Below the pieces are notes generated by a model. It had not been told where the DNA came from and did not search any database. It was given only the letters and a program-made list of their open reading frames with translations. Shown here one piece after another: positions 7,293-16,681 of a DNA stretch of 64,000 bases (within the stretch, counting starts at the first letter, position 1; each line of letters starts with the position of its first letter). Position numbers and translations under genes: made by a program. The DNA comes from Lewinella sp. IMCC34191 (GTDB taxonomy: Bacteria > Bacteroidota > Bacteroidia > Chitinophagales > Saprospiraceae): NCBI RefSeq assembly GCF_003390935.1, contig NZ_QNQZ01000001.1, positions 930,001-994,000 of the forward strand. The letters run 5' to 3'.

Positions 7293-9544
7293 TGAGCCAA
7301 CCTACCCTACCCCATACCCAGGCTGAGATCGGCCGTCCGCGGCGGCGTATCGTCGGCGTACAGAAGGTCACCGGTCAGGCTACCTACGCGGCGGAATACA
7401 CGCCGGACGATCTGCTTTACGGCTACGTGGTCAATGCGACCATTACCCGCGGTACCATCACCGGGATCGACGAACGGGCCGCCCGGGAGATCGAGGGCGT
7501 GGTGGAAATCATCCACCACCTGCGGCGACCGAAACTCGGCTACTTCGATATGCAGTATTCGGACATCGATGCGCCGCCGGGCTCTCCCTTTCGCCCCTTC
7601 TACGATGCGGAGATCCAGTTTGCCGAGCAACCGATTGCCCTGGTCGTCGCGGAAACCTTCGAGGCGGCCCGCTACGCGGCCTCGCTGGTGGAGGTGACCT
7701 ACGATAAAGCGCCCTTCGACGTCGACCTGCACAAAAACCTCGACACGGCCCGTAAGCCAAAGAAAGGCATCGATTCCATCCTGAAGCCCATGCCGCCGGA
7801 CGATTACGGTGACTTTGACGGTGCCTACGCCGCGGCCTCGGCAACCTACGAGGGCGAGGTCTACCACCGTTCGCAGCACCACAACCCCCTGGAGATGCAC
7901 GCCACGATTACGGTGTACGAGGCCGATGGCAAACTGACCATCTACGATAAAACGCAGGGGACCACCAACTCGCAGATCTACATCAGCGGTGTGTTCGGCA
8001 TGAAAATGAGCGACGTTCGGGTCATTGCTCCCTTCGTGGGTGGCGGATTCGGTTCGGGACTCCGGCCGCAGTACCAGCTGGTGATGAGCGTGATGGCCGC
8101 CCTGCACCTGCAGCGCAACGTCTGCGTGCAACTGGACCGGGAACAGATGTACACCTTCGGGCACCGCCCGGAAACCCTGCAACGACTTCGCTTTGGAGCC
8201 TCCGCCGACGGTAAGCTGACCGCCGTAAGCCACGAAGCCTTCGCCGAGACCTCCCGCTTCGAGGATTACCACGAGGCGGTGGTCAACCACGCCGGTATGC
8301 TGTATCCCGTCGAGAACGTTCACCTGGAGTACAAACTCGTACCGCTCGACCGCTATAGTCCGCTAGACATGCGGGCACCGGGTGGACTCACCGGCGTACT
8401 GGCCGTAGAGACGGTCATGGACCAGCTCGCGGACCAACTCGGCATGGATCCACTGGCGTTCCGCCTGAAAAACTACACGACCACCGACGTAAGCTCCGGC
8501 AAACCCTATTCCAGTAAGGAACTACGGGCCTGCTACGAGCAGGCAGCCGAGCGCTTCGGATGGGACCAGCGTAAACCCACCGGCAAGCACCCGCAGCGGG
8601 GTAACCGCCTGGTAGGGCACGGAATGGCCTCCGGAATCTGGGATGCCATCATGTTACCGGCCAAGGCTACGGCGCGGTTGACGACGGAAGGAAAATTGCT
8701 GATCCAGTGCGCCCTGAACGATTGCGGACAGGGAGCCTATACCGTAATGTCGCAAATCGCTGCGGATGAGTTGGGGCTACCGTTCGAGGACGTCACTTTC
8801 GAGTACGCCGACAGTAAACTGGATGCCTCCCCCGTACAGGGCGGCTCCTTTACCACCGGCGTGGTTGGATCAGCCGTAAAGGCCGCCTGCTTCGCCCTGA
8901 AGGACAAAATCTTTCACCTGGCGCAGATCCTGGATGGATTTCCGCTGGGCGATGCCCTGCTGCCGGACGTCACCTTCACCGGGGGCGAGATCGTACTGAA
9001 TGCGGATCCCTCCGTACGCATTCCCTTCACCGACATCATTGCCTTCAATAAGGGCAAGGCGCTGGAGGTATCCAAAACGAACGTACCCAATCCGTTCAAG
9101 ATCAAAAAGTACGCCCGCAACAGCCACGCGGCCTCCTTCGTCGAGGTGGAGGTCGACGCCCAGCTGGGGGTCGTGTACGTGACCCGGGCGGTGACTGCCG
9201 TGGCCGCCGGCCGGATCATGAATCCGCAAACCGCCCGCAGCCAGATTCTTGGCGGAATGGTGTGGGGAATTGGTATGGCGCTGCGGGAAGAAACCCTACT
9301 CGACCGCCAACTTGGCAAGTTCATGAACACCAACCTGGCGGAGTATCATATTCCCGTTCACGCCGACATCGGGGAGCTGGACGTGATCTTCGTAGAAGAG
9401 AAGGACGAGATCATCAACGATCTGGGTGTCAAGGGTCTGGGCGAGGTGGGCACCATTTCGATGGCACCGGCCATCGCGAACGCCATCTTCAACGCTACGG
9501 GTAAGGTGATGACACAGTTCCCGGTGAAGCTCGGCGATCTGTAA
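7292..9544 (+). CDS. paoC: Aldehyde oxidoreductase (PaoABC/XDH family), molybdenum-binding subunit
   Basis: 750 aa catalytic subunit binding the molybdenum cofactor. Family features: the N-terminal aldehyde oxidase a/b hammerhead domain (about 20-125), the pterin-binding glycine loop APFVGGGFGSG (about 248-258), the MRAPGG motif (about 360) and the C-terminal GLGEVGT loop whose glutamate (about 718) is the catalytic base in this family. It oxidises aldehydes to acids; aromatic aldehydes are the usual PaoC substrates, but the real substrate is not readable. No cofactor-insertion chaperone (PaoD/XdhC type) or molybdopterin gene is in the window, so maturation must be encoded elsewhere. Last gene of the three-gene operon. 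Confidence 0.92.
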   Translation: MSQPTLPHTQAEIGRPRRRIVGVQKVTGQATYAAEYTPDDLLYGYVVNATITRGTITGIDERAAREIEGVVEIIHHLRRPKLGYFDMQYSDIDAPPGSPFRPFYDAEIQFAEQPIALVVAETFEAARYAASLVEVTYDKAPFDVDLHKNLDTARKPKKGIDSILKPMPPDDYGDFDGAYAAASATYEGEVYHRSQHHNPLEMHATITVYEADGKLTIYDKTQGTTNSQIYISGVFGMKMSDVRVIAPFVGGGFGSGLRPQYQLVMSVMAALHLQRNVCVQLDREQMYTFGHRPETLQRLRFGASADGKLTAVSHEAFAETSRFEDYHEAVVNHAGMLYPVENVHLEYKLVPLDRYSPLDMRAPGGLTGVLAVETVMDQLADQLGMDPLAFRLKNYTTTDVSSGKPYSSKELRACYEQAAERFGWDQRKPTGKHPQRGNRLVGHGMASGIWDAIMLPAKATARLTTEGKLLIQCALNDCGQGAYTVMSQIAADELGLPFEDVTFEYADSKLDASPVQGGSFTTGVVGSAVKAACFALKDKIFHLAQILDGFPLGDALLPDVTFTGGEIVLNADPSVRIPFTDIIAFNKGKALEVSKTNVPNPFKIKKYARNSHAASFVEVEVDAQLGVVYVTRAVTAVAAGRIMNPQTARSQILGGMVWGIGMALREETLLDRQLGKFMNTNLAEYHIPVHADIGELDVIFVEEKDEIINDLGVKGLGEVGTISMAPAIANAIFNATGKVMTQFPVKLGDL

Positions 9545-9733
9545 CGGCTTAGGGCATGATGGGTTTTAGGGGTAGGCAAGGCTGCGGTCAGGTGCTGATC
9601 TAGTTCCTTTTGCCCCCGCCCGAAAGTGGAGGAGCCCATCGGGGGTCAACTAAATGTCGGGGTAGCATGGGGTACTAATCACGGCACGATTGTACAAATC
9701 GATGCAAAAGTTAGACTTGTCAAACTTTGTGAT

Positions 9734-9741
9734 TAGATTTG
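9734..9741 (+). promoter_or_regulatory. Putative -7 promoter box (TAGATTTG)
   Basis: Exact match to the Bacteroidota housekeeping -7 consensus TAnnTTTG, 24 bases before the ZIP transporter ATG. No good -33 TTTG at the usual spacing. It would give a leader of only about 18 bases. Confidence 0.4.
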
Positions 9742-9765
9742 TGCTTTCGCTACAAATAACTCCCT

Positions 9766-10587
9766 ATGGAAGCCATCGTAACCTATCTGGAATCCATCGA
9801 TCCGATCCTGGCGGCGCTGTACGCCTCCCTGTTCACCTGGGGACTGACCGCCGCCGGGGCGGCCCTCGTTTTCTTCTTCCGGGGTATGAACCGTACGCTG
9901 CTCGACGGGGCCCTCGGTTTTACGGGAGGCGTGATGGTCGCGGCCAGTTTCTGGAGCCTGCTCGCGCCGGGCATTGAGATGAGTCCGGGCGAAGGATTTG
10001 TTCGGGTCATTCCCTCCGCAGTAGGATTTGCCCTGGGGGCTGTGTTCATCTTCGGATTGGATAAGGTGCTTCCCCACCTCCACCTCTTTCACGATGAAGA
10101 GGAGGCCGAAGGCGTACGTTCGCCGTGGCGACGTACTACCCTGCTGGTGCTGGCTATTACATTGCACAATATTCCCGAAGGCCTGGCCGTAGGCGTGCTT
10201 TTCGGGGGTGTGGCTGCGGGCATGCCGGGGGCGTCCATCGGAGCCGCCGTAGCACTGGCCATCGGTATCGGTATCCAGAACTTTCCGGAGGGGCTGGCCG
10301 TATCGATGCCGCTGCGCCGTCAGGGCGTCAAACCCTTTAAGTGCTGGTGGTATGGCCAGTTATCCGCCGCCGTTGAACCGATTGCGGCCGTCGCCGGAGC
10401 GGTAGCGGTTACTTTCTTTACGCCGCTTTTACCCTACGCCCTGGCTTTTGCCGCCGGGGCGATGATCTTCGTGGTCATCGAGGAGGTCGTGCCGGAAACG
10501 CAAATGGAGGCGAATACGGACATCGCCACGCTCGGTTTCGTAATGGGTTTCATCGTTATGATGACCCTCGACGTAGGACTGGGGTAG
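9766..10587 (+). CDS. ZIP-family metal transporter (GufA/ZupT-like)
   Basis: 273 aa inner-membrane protein with about eight hydrophobic segments. It moves divalent metal (zinc, possibly iron or manganese) into the cytoplasm in characterised ZIP proteins. The metal-site helices carry the signatures ITLHNIPEGLAVG (about 135-147) and GIGIQNFPEGLAV (about 168-180), typical of the GufA/ZupT branch; a His/Asp/Glu-rich stretch (HLHLFHDEEEAEG, about 105-117) lies in the cytoplasmic loop before them. Monocistronic, with its own -7 box and a terminator shared with the convergent ferritin-like genes. A second, divergent ZIP protein lies at 57852-58577. Confidence 0.88.
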   Translation: MEAIVTYLESIDPILAALYASLFTWGLTAAGAALVFFFRGMNRTLLDGALGFTGGVMVAASFWSLLAPGIEMSPGEGFVRVIPSAVGFALGAVFIFGLDKVLPHLHLFHDEEEAEGVRSPWRRTTLLVLAITLHNIPEGLAVGVLFGGVAAGMPGASIGAAVALAIGIGIQNFPEGLAVSMPLRRQGVKPFKCWWYGQLSAAVEPIAAVAGAVAVTFFTPLLPYALAFAAGAMIFVVIEEVVPETQMEANTDIATLGFVMGFIVMMTLDVGLG

Positions 10588-10620
10588 CCCCAAAGAACGG
10601 ATTGACTAGTTGCCAAATAA

Positions 10621-10650
10621 GGAACGCCGTGACCAGGGTCACAGCGTTCC
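10621..10650. terminator. Bidirectional terminator hairpin
   Basis: A 30-base inverted repeat: GGAACGC pairs with GCGTTCC and GTGAC with GTCAC around a CAGG loop, with one mismatched pair between. It sits between two convergent genes (ZIP ends at 10587, ferritin-like ends at 10702), with AAATAA before and GAATTT after. Confidence 0.7.
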
Positions 10651-10701
10651 GTTGAATTTGGGAAAATGTCAGGTTCTGTTTGCTTTGGCGCTTAATGCAC
10701 G

Positions 10702-11478
10702 CTATGCCTCGATGAAGAGGCTCGCGATATCAAGTACCGCTTGCTTTTCCAGGGGCTCATCGAAGGCCTCGGTGATCTGGGCGCGGGCAACCTGCGAAAC
10801 AGTGGTTACGTCAAGGCCCAATTGGCTAACCTGGTCTTCACCGGCGTAGACCGCATTGGCCGCATCGGCACCGGTAGTGTTCATGGCGTTGGTGATCCAA
10901 CCCTTACTATCGCGCATGCGCCGGATCATGGAAGCGTGGCGGGCCTCTACGGAGTGGATCTGCAGGGCGGCCGTCAGTACGTCACCGTTACCCATCAGGT
11001 TTCCGGCCTGTCCTTTGTATGCCCGTACACCGGTGTCCTCGAAGGCCTGCGCTACGGCCATGAAGGTCGGTGCGTCGGAGAAGATATTGGGGAAGGTGCC
11101 GCCGGCGGTGAAGTCGAAGGTCGGCTTCTCGACGGGCGTTCCACCGCTACCGCTAATGGCGGTGCGCAGAAATTCTACGTGGGCGTTCTCGTGCGCACCG
11201 ATGAGCGCGACGGTCTCGCGCATGTCTCCGGTCAGCAGTCCGTTGCTGTCCAGTCCCATGGCGTAGTACTCCGCCTCGAGGTACTCCAGGGTAAGGGCGA
11301 AGTTCAGGACATCGATGATGGTGTCGCCGCTAGCCTGCGCGCGAGCGCGTCCGGGCGTGAAAAAGGCTGCCAGGGGCATGGCGACCGTAGCCGCTTTACC
11401 CAGGGTGCGGCCGAGTTGGCCGAAGGCCGCGCGTCGGTCGATCGCGTCGGTTTGTTCTATGATATTCGTAAGCTTCAT
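10702..11478 (-). CDS. Ferritin-like domain protein, exported (distal copy)
   Basis: 258 aa. An N-terminal region with DRRAAFGQL followed by a hydrophobic stretch and ARAQA looks like a signal peptide, possibly Tat-type. The rest resembles ferritin-like_2 domain proteins (desiccation-related PCC13-62 family): helix one LNFALTLEYLEAEYY, helix two with GAHENAHVEFL, then FEDTGVRAYKG and SVEARHASMI, giving the repeated Glu and ExxH pattern of a dimetal four-helix bundle. It lacks obvious catalytic partners; iron binding, oxidative-stress or desiccation protection is inferred from the family. It follows a paralogue by 18 bases, so the two are co-transcribed. Confidence 0.82.
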   Translation of the reverse strand: MKLTNIIEQTDAIDRRAAFGQLGRTLGKAATVAMPLAAFFTPGRARAQASGDTIIDVLNFALTLEYLEAEYYAMGLDSNGLLTGDMRETVALIGAHENAHVEFLRTAISGSGGTPVEKPTFDFTAGGTFPNIFSDAPTFMAVAQAFEDTGVRAYKGQAGNLMGNGDVLTAALQIHSVEARHASMIRRMRDSKGWITNAMNTTGADAANAVYAGEDQVSQLGLDVTTVSQVARAQITEAFDEPLEKQAVLDIASLFIEA

Positions 11479-11496
11479 GATGTTGTCTTTTGGAGG

Positions 11497-12207
11497 TTAT
11501 TGGGGAAGTCCGCTGGCGTCGATGGGGGTGACCACGTAATTACCGGCAATCGCCAGCACCTGGGCTGGAGTGCGGGAAAGGTCGAGGCCGTTGCTATCGA
11601 CAACCTCGCTGTTGGCGAAGGCGGTCGGGTTGCCACCGGAGTTGAGTGTGCGAATAGCGGCGGCGTGGCGAGCCTCCACACTGACGATCTTACCGGCAAC
11701 GACCAGGTGGTTCGGGTCGGAGATGAGGCGGCCTGCACCGTTATAGGCACTGACGCCGAGATCTTCGAAGGCCTGTGCGGTACCCAGGACGCTGTCGCGG
11801 CTGTCGAAGTCGATGCTGCTGAAGTCCACCTCCAGGGCGGGAATAGCCGATCCGACCGAACTGATAGCGGCAAACAAGAAATCGACGTGAGCCCGTTCGT
11901 GGTCCGCCAGATCGCGCATGACCTGCTGCTCGTCTGCATTAGCTCCGCTGAAGTAACCGCCCTGCAGGACGGTAGCGTAGAAAGCGGCTTCCAGTTGCTC
12001 TAGGGCAAAGGCGTAGTTGAGCACGCCGAGGTCGCCGGATCCGAGGTTGACGGTATTGTCCATCATGATGGGATCGTCGTCATCGGCACAACCGGCCAGG
12101 AAAAGGCTGGCGGCGGCGATGCCCATTCCGGATTTGCGCAGGAAGTTTCGGCGGCTGTGCGGAGAGCGATCCGCCACGACGCGGGAGTTGGCATGTGGTG
12201 TCTTCAT
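11497..12207 (-). CDS. Ferritin-like domain lipoprotein, Tat-exported (proximal copy)
   Basis: 236 aa paralogue of the following gene. The start at 12207 (MKTPHAN) is preferred over one 30 codons earlier because it places a clear Tat motif (SRRNFLRK, about residues 18-25) and a lipobox (LFLAGC, Cys about 40) in a normal-length signal. The ferritin-like helices are visible: LNYAFALEQLEAAFY, DHERAHVDFL, FEDLGVSAYNG and SVEARHAAAI, the same Glu/ExxH set as in its neighbour. Tat export suggests folding, and possibly metal loading, before export. First gene of the pair, divergent from the dehydrogenase/carboxylase genes at 12338. Confidence 0.82.
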   Translation of the reverse strand: MKTPHANSRVVADRSPHSRRNFLRKSGMGIAAASLFLAGCADDDDPIMMDNTVNLGSGDLGVLNYAFALEQLEAAFYATVLQGGYFSGANADEQQVMRDLADHERAHVDFLFAAISSVGSAIPALEVDFSSIDFDSRDSVLGTAQAFEDLGVSAYNGAGRLISDPNHLVVAGKIVSVEARHAAAIRTLNSGGNPTAFANSEVVDSNGLDLSRTPAQVLAIAGNYVVTPIDASGLPQ

Positions 12208-12337
12208 CTGGTAGATTGGTTTCTGGCAGGTACGAAGGGAATGGTGGATGGGATTCAACTTGGCCAAAATTTTAGCATTGGGGTGCCTTGACGTCAAAGC
12301 CCGGACCTATCCCGGGAAACTTCACTAGGTTGCGAAC

Positions 12338-13108
12338 ATGAATATTTCCGATAAAACCGCCATCATCACCGGAGGAGCTTCCGGTCTCGGGGAAGCCACC
12401 GCCCGCCACTTTCACGCACTGGGCGCCAAGGTTGCGATCTTCGACCTGAATACGGAGCGGGGGCAGACCGTACAGGACGAACTGGGGGAACGCTGCCGTT
12501 TCTACGAGGTCGATGTCACGAGTGAGGATTCCGTTACCCGGGCTATGGACGCCGTCGTGAACCACTTAGGCGCCGTACACATCTGCTCCAATTACGCCGG
12601 TATCGCACCGGCGGTCAAGACGCTCGGGCGGAACGGACCCGGTGACCTGGGGCTCTTCACCAAGGTTATCCAGATCAATCTCATCGGCACCTTTAATGTC
12701 TCTCGCCTGGCCGCCTTCCAGATGGCTAAGAACGAACCCCTGGACGAAGACGGCAGCCGCGGTGTCATCATTAATACCGCTTCCGTAGCGGCCTTCGAAG
12801 GGCAGATCGGACAGGCCGCCTACAGCGCCTCGAAGGGCGGCGTGGTCAGTATGACCCTAACCATGGCCCGCGATCTGGCGCGCAACGGGATCCGGGTGAA
12901 TGCCATCGCGCCCGGTCTCATTCACACGCCGATGTTCGATGCCTTTCCCCAGGAGGTCTATGATTCACTCTCCCGACAGCCGCTTTACCCGGTGCGGCTG
13001 GGCAAGCCCGGGGAGGTGGCCAAACTGGCGCAGCACCTGGTCGAGAACAACTACATGAACGGCGAGGTCGTGCGCATGGACGCGGGCATTCGGATGCAGG
13101 CCAAATAG
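12338..13108 (+). CDS. Short-chain dehydrogenase, HSD10-like (3-hydroxyacyl-CoA dehydrogenase type II)
   Basis: 256 aa NAD-dependent Rossmann enzyme. TGGASGLG (10-17) is the dinucleotide loop, NYAG (about 87-90) the structural motif, and Ser-Tyr-Lys catalysis is carried by NTASVAAFEG with YSASKGG (about 146-171). The long insertion after NYAG and the sequence RGVIINTASVAAFEGQIGQ resemble human HSD17B10 and bacterial 3-hydroxy-2-methylbutyryl-CoA dehydrogenases, enzymes of isoleucine breakdown. The propionyl-CoA type carboxylase genes immediately downstream (45 bases to the BCCP start) fit that pathway, since isoleucine degradation yields propionyl-CoA. Exact substrate is inference. Confidence 0.85.
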   Translation: MNISDKTAIITGGASGLGEATARHFHALGAKVAIFDLNTERGQTVQDELGERCRFYEVDVTSEDSVTRAMDAVVNHLGAVHICSNYAGIAPAVKTLGRNGPGDLGLFTKVIQINLIGTFNVSRLAAFQMAKNEPLDEDGSRGVIINTASVAAFEGQIGQAAYSASKGGVVSMTLTMARDLARNGIRVNAIAPGLIHTPMFDAFPQEVYDSLSRQPLYPVRLGKPGEVAKLAQHLVENNYMNGEVVRMDAGIRMQAK

Positions 13109-13152
13109 ACAGTTGTTTGGGAAAGCCAGGGAAAAGAAGTAGGTTGCCCGGC

Positions 13153-13632
13153 ATGGAAAACTACACCGCTGCCGTCAACGACGAATCGTTCGCCATTGAG
13201 GGAGGGGAACTAACCGCACTCGACATCGTCGGTCCCCTGGGGGGCGCATACCACCTGATTCGCAACGGAAAGAGCTACCGCTGCCGGCTTATCGATCTGG
13301 ACCGCATCACCAAGACGTTGACCGTCGCGATCGGCGAGCGGGAATTCACCGTCCGCCTCTCCGATAAGTACGATCAGCTCGTGGAGCGCCTGGGACTTTC
13401 CGTCAACCCCGAATCCGCCACCAATGAGGTAACGGCTCCGATGCCCGGCCTGATCCTTGATGTCCTCGTGGAGGTCGGTCAAGCGGTCGAGGGCGGCACG
13501 CCGCTGCTGGTACTGGAAGCCATGAAAATGGAAAATGTCCTGAAAGCCGACGGAGAAGGGACCGTCAAGGCAATTCGTGTGAAGAAGGGCGAAGCCGTGG
13601 AGAAGCGGCAGTTGTTAATCGAAATGGAATGA
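13153..13632 (+). CDS. Biotin carboxyl carrier protein of acyl-CoA carboxylase
   Basis: 159 aa. The C-terminal biotinyl domain (about 93-159) contains EAMKMEN with Lys125 as the biotinylated residue. The N-terminal part (1-85) is the beta-rich linker seen in stand-alone carrier proteins of propionyl/acetyl-CoA carboxylases in Bacteroidota. The start at 13153 (MENYTA) is chosen over a frame opening 12 codons upstream. Its stop overlaps the ATG of the biotin carboxylase by 4 bases (ATGA), so the two are translationally coupled. It shuttles carboxybiotin between the products of the next two genes. Confidence 0.88.
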   Translation: MENYTAAVNDESFAIEGGELTALDIVGPLGGAYHLIRNGKSYRCRLIDLDRITKTLTVAIGEREFTVRLSDKYDQLVERLGLSVNPESATNEVTAPMPGLILDVLVEVGQAVEGGTPLLVLEAMKMENVLKADGEGTVKAIRVKKGEAVEKRQLLIEME

Positions 13633-15095
13633 AGAAAATACTCGTAGCCAATCGCGGCGAGATCGCCCTGCGCATCATGCGCACGGCCCGCCGGATGGGC
13701 ATTGCCACCGTGGCCGTCTACTCCGATGCCGACCGCCGGGCCCCCCACGTCCGCTTCGCTGACGAAGCCGTTCACCTCGGGCCCCCACCCTCCTCGCAGT
13801 CCTACCTCGACATGCAGAAGGTGATCGACGCGGCCCGGCAAACCGGTGCCGACGGCATTCATCCCGGCTACGGCTTTCTCAGTGAAAATGCCGCATTCGC
13901 CCGCAAGGTCGAAGAGGCCGGGATCACCTTTATCGGTCCGCGTCCGCACGCCATCGAAGTGATGGGGAACAAACTGGCCGCCAAGGATACGGTGAGTGCC
14001 TACGATATTCCGATGGTTCCCGGGCTGGACGAAGCGGTCAGCGACCCGGAACGTGCCAAAGCCGTTGCCAAGGAGATCGGCTTTCCCATTCTCATCAAGG
14101 CCGCGGCCGGTGGAGGCGGGAAAGGCATGCGCATCGTCGAGCAGGAAAAGGAACTCGAAGAGCAAATGAACCGGGCCATCAGCGAAGCGCAGAGTGCCTT
14201 CGGCGACGGTTCCGTATTCATCGAGAAATACATCGCCTCTCCGAAGCACATCGAGATTCAGGTCTTGGCGGACACCCACGGCAACTGTGTTCACCTGTTC
14301 GAAAGAGACTGCAGTGTCCAGAGAAGGCACCAGAAGGTGGTGGAAGAGGCGCCCTCCGCCGTCGTATCACCTGCGCTCCGCCGCAAAATGGGGGAAGCTG
14401 CCGTGCTGGTGGCCAAATCTTGCGACTACGTCGGGGCGGGCACCGTCGAATTCCTGCTGGACGCGGATGAGTCCTTCTACTTCCTGGAGATGAATACCCG
14501 CCTGCAGGTTGAACACCCCGTTACGGAACTCATCACCGGAATCGACCTGGTCGAGCAACAGATCCGGGTCGCCCGCGGCGAACATCTGGCATTCAAACAG
14601 GAGGACCTGCGGATCAACGGCCACGCGCTGGAACTGCGGGTATACGCCGAGGATCCCCTGAACAACTTCCTCCCCAGCATCGGTACGCTGACCACCTACC
14701 GGCCCCCGGCGGATGGCGCCCGCGTGGACGACGGATTCGAGGAGGGCATGGTGGTACCCATTCACTACGACCCGATGATCGCCAAACTCATCATTTACGG
14801 GGAAACCCGCGCCGAGGCGATTGAGCGGATGCTTACCGCCATTGATCAGTACCGGATCGAGGGCATCGATACGACTTTACCCTTTGGCCGCTTCGTCTTT
14901 CAGAATGAGGCCTTTAGGTCAGGACACTTCGACACCAATTTCGTCAAAAAGCACTATACCCCCGAGGGCATCCTTGAAGCCGACCGGGAGATCACCGAGG
15001 TGGCCGCCCTGTTCGCCGCATTCGTCTATCACCGGGAATCGGAAACCCTCCGTGTCCCCAACGCCGGCTCCAGTAACTGGCAGAACCGCCACTAA
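13629..15095 (+). CDS. accC: Biotin carboxylase subunit of acyl-CoA carboxylase
   Basis: 488 aa ATP-grasp enzyme that carboxylates biotin on the carrier protein using ATP and bicarbonate. Order: N-terminal biotin carboxylase domain ([17 protein letters not shown], 2-18), ATP-grasp with the glycine-rich loop [12 protein letters not shown] (about 157-168), [18 protein letters not shown] (about 227-244) and the catalytic [14 protein letters not shown] (about 288-301), then the C-terminal biotin carboxylase domain to about 445. A divergent 40-residue tail follows. The gene sits between the carrier and carboxyltransferase genes. The operon suggests propionyl- or methylcrotonyl-type carboxylase rather than the fatty-acid synthesis AccC. 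Confidence 0.92.
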   Translation: MKKILVANRGEIALRIMRTARRMGIATVAVYSDADRRAPHVRFADEAVHLGPPPSSQSYLDMQKVIDAARQTGADGIHPGYGFLSENAAFARKVEEAGITFIGPRPHAIEVMGNKLAAKDTVSAYDIPMVPGLDEAVSDPERAKAVAKEIGFPILIKAAAGGGGKGMRIVEQEKELEEQMNRAISEAQSAFGDGSVFIEKYIASPKHIEIQVLADTHGNCVHLFERDCSVQRRHQKVVEEAPSAVVSPALRRKMGEAAVLVAKSCDYVGAGTVEFLLDADESFYFLEMNTRLQVEHPVTELITGIDLVEQQIRVARGEHLAFKQEDLRINGHALELRVYAEDPLNNFLPSIGTLTTYRPPADGARVDDGFEEGMVVPIHYDPMIAKLIIYGETRAEAIERMLTAIDQYRIEGIDTTLPFGRFVFQNEAFRSGHFDTNFVKKHYTPEGILEADREITEVAALFAAFVYHRESETLRVPNAGSSNWQNRH

Positions 15096-15108
15096 ACCCG
15101 CCCCTACC

Positions 15109-16647
15109 ATGGATAAGCACACCACGCTAGCCGACAAGCTCGCCCAGGCCGAACTGGGCGGCGGCCAGAAGCGAATCGATAAACAGCACGAGAAAGGTAA
15201 ACTGACCGCCCGCGAAAGAGTCCATCTACTCCTCGACCCCGACAGCTTCGAGGAAGTCGGCGCACTGGTCACCCACCGGACCACCGACTTCGACATGCAG
15301 GAGCAGGTCTTCTACGGCGACGGAGTAATTACCGGTTACGGCACGATACATGGTCGACTGGTGTATCTCTTCGCCCAGGACTTCACCGTTTTCGGGGGAT
15401 CGCTATCCGAGACCCACGCCGAGAAGATCTGCAAGATCATGGATATGGCGGTCAAGACGGGTGCACCGCTCATCGGACTGAACGACAGCGGAGGAGCGCG
15501 TATCCAGGAGGGCGTCCGCTCCCTCGGAGGCTATGCCGATATTTTCTACCGCAACGTGCAGGCTTCCGGGCTTATACCGCAGTTGTCGGCCATCATGGGC
15601 CCCTGCGCGGGCGGGGCCGTGTACTCACCGGCCATGACCGACTTCACGCTGATGGTAGAAAACACGAGCTATATGTTCGTGACCGGCCCCAATGTCGTGA
15701 AGACCGTCACCAATGAAACCGTGACCAGCGAGGAACTCGGCGGCGCCTCCACCCACTCTACCAAGTCAGGCGTTACCCACCTCACCTCGCCCAACGACGT
15801 GGCCTGCCTCCAACAGCTTCGCGATCTACTGAGCTATCTGCCGCAGAACTGCGAGGAAAAACCGGCTTCCCTGCCCTACGAACTGGGGTCCGAGGTACGC
15901 GAGCAGCTGGGCGCTATTGTCCCGGATAACCCGAATGTCCCCTACGATATGTGGGAGGTCATCGAGGGCATCATCGACGAGGACTCGTTCTTCGAAATCC
16001 ACGAACGCTACGCCGAGAATATCGTGGTCGGCTTCGCTAGACTCGCGGGGCGCAGTATCGGAATCATCGCCAACCAACCCTACAGCCTGGCCGGGGTCCT
16101 GGACGTCGACAGCAGCAAGAAGGCAGCCCGCTTTACCCGGACCTGCGATTGTTTCAATGTTCCGCTCTTGGTATTGGTCGACGTTCCCGGCTTCCTGCCC
16201 GGCACCGACCAGGAGTGGAACGCCATCATCACCAACGGAGCGAAACTGCTGTACGCCCTGAGTGAGGCTACCGTACCCCGCATTACGGTCATCACCCGTA
16301 AAGCATACGGCGGCGCCTACGACGTGATGAATTCCAAGCACATCGGCGCGGACTTCAACTTCGCGTGGCCAGGTGCGGAGATCGCGGTTATGGGAGCAAA
16401 GGGTGCCAGCGAGATCATCTTCCGCCGGGAGATCAAATCCGCCGACGATCCGCAGGCCAAGCTCGCTGAAAAGGAAGCGGAGTACGCCGAAACCTTCGCC
16501 AATCCCTACCGGGCCGCCCAGCGGGGTTTCATCGACGAGGTGATCTACCCCCGGGATACCCGCCGTAAGTTGATTCGCGGCTTTGCCTCGTTGGAAAACA
16601 AAGTCACCGTGCTTCCGAAGAAGAAGCACGGTAACATTCCACTGTAG
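15109..16647 (+). CDS. Acyl-CoA carboxylase carboxyltransferase subunit (propionyl-CoA carboxylase beta type)
   Basis: 512 aa carboxyltransferase that transfers the carboxyl group from biotin to an acyl-CoA. One polypeptide carries both crotonase-like halves: the N-terminal half with [12 protein letters not shown] (about 125-136) and [16 protein letters not shown] (about 164-179), and the C-terminal half with the oxyanion-hole regions around [13 protein letters not shown] (about 363-375) and [12 protein letters not shown] (about 395-406). Length and motifs match propionyl-CoA carboxylase beta. The ATG at 15109 is used; the longer open frame reaching back to 14821 overlaps accC in another frame and is not coding. 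Thirteen bases separate it from accC. Probable role: propionyl-CoA to methylmalonyl-CoA. Confidence 0.9.
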   Translation: MDKHTTLADKLAQAELGGGQKRIDKQHEKGKLTARERVHLLLDPDSFEEVGALVTHRTTDFDMQEQVFYGDGVITGYGTIHGRLVYLFAQDFTVFGGSLSETHAEKICKIMDMAVKTGAPLIGLNDSGGARIQEGVRSLGGYADIFYRNVQASGLIPQLSAIMGPCAGGAVYSPAMTDFTLMVENTSYMFVTGPNVVKTVTNETVTSEELGGASTHSTKSGVTHLTSPNDVACLQQLRDLLSYLPQNCEEKPASLPYELGSEVREQLGAIVPDNPNVPYDMWEVIEGIIDEDSFFEIHERYAENIVVGFARLAGRSIGIIANQPYSLAGVLDVDSSKKAARFTRTCDCFNVPLLVLVDVPGFLPGTDQEWNAIITNGAKLLYALSEATVPRITVITRKAYGGAYDVMNSKHIGADFNFAWPGAEIAVMGAKGASEIIFRREIKSADDPQAKLAEKEAEYAETFANPYRAAQRGFIDEVIYPRDTRRKLIRGFASLENKVTVLPKKKHGNIPL

Positions 16648-16650
16648 TAT

Positions 16651-16670
16651 GGCGGCGGAGCGCAGGTAAA
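16651..16670 (+). repeat. Copy of dispersed 17-bp repeat (intergenic)
   Basis: GGCGGCGGAGCGCAGGT followed by AAA, just after the carboxyltransferase stop codon. One of at least six near-identical copies in the window. Confidence 0.6.
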
Positions 16671-16681
16671 ATGACCGTCCG

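Noticed and set aside
7307-8323. 338-codon open frame on the minus strand
   Set aside because: Mirror of the molybdenum subunit gene; composition rich in His/Val/Gly and lacking any family motif.
10741-12003. 420-codon open frame on the plus strand
   Set aside because: Antisense to the two ferritin-like genes, whose minus-strand products have clear signal peptides and conserved helices. Long antisense frames are expected at this GC content.
14369-14384. Seventh copy of the 17-bp repeat inside accC
   Set aside because: Matches 16 bases of the pattern, but the encoded SPALRRKM segment is conserved in biotin carboxylases, so the match may be coincidental; listed only as partial.
14821-15108. 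N-terminal extension of the carboxyltransferase
   Set aside because: The frame overlaps the 3' end of accC and its translation is low-complexity Ser/Pro/Arg; the family starts at 15109.
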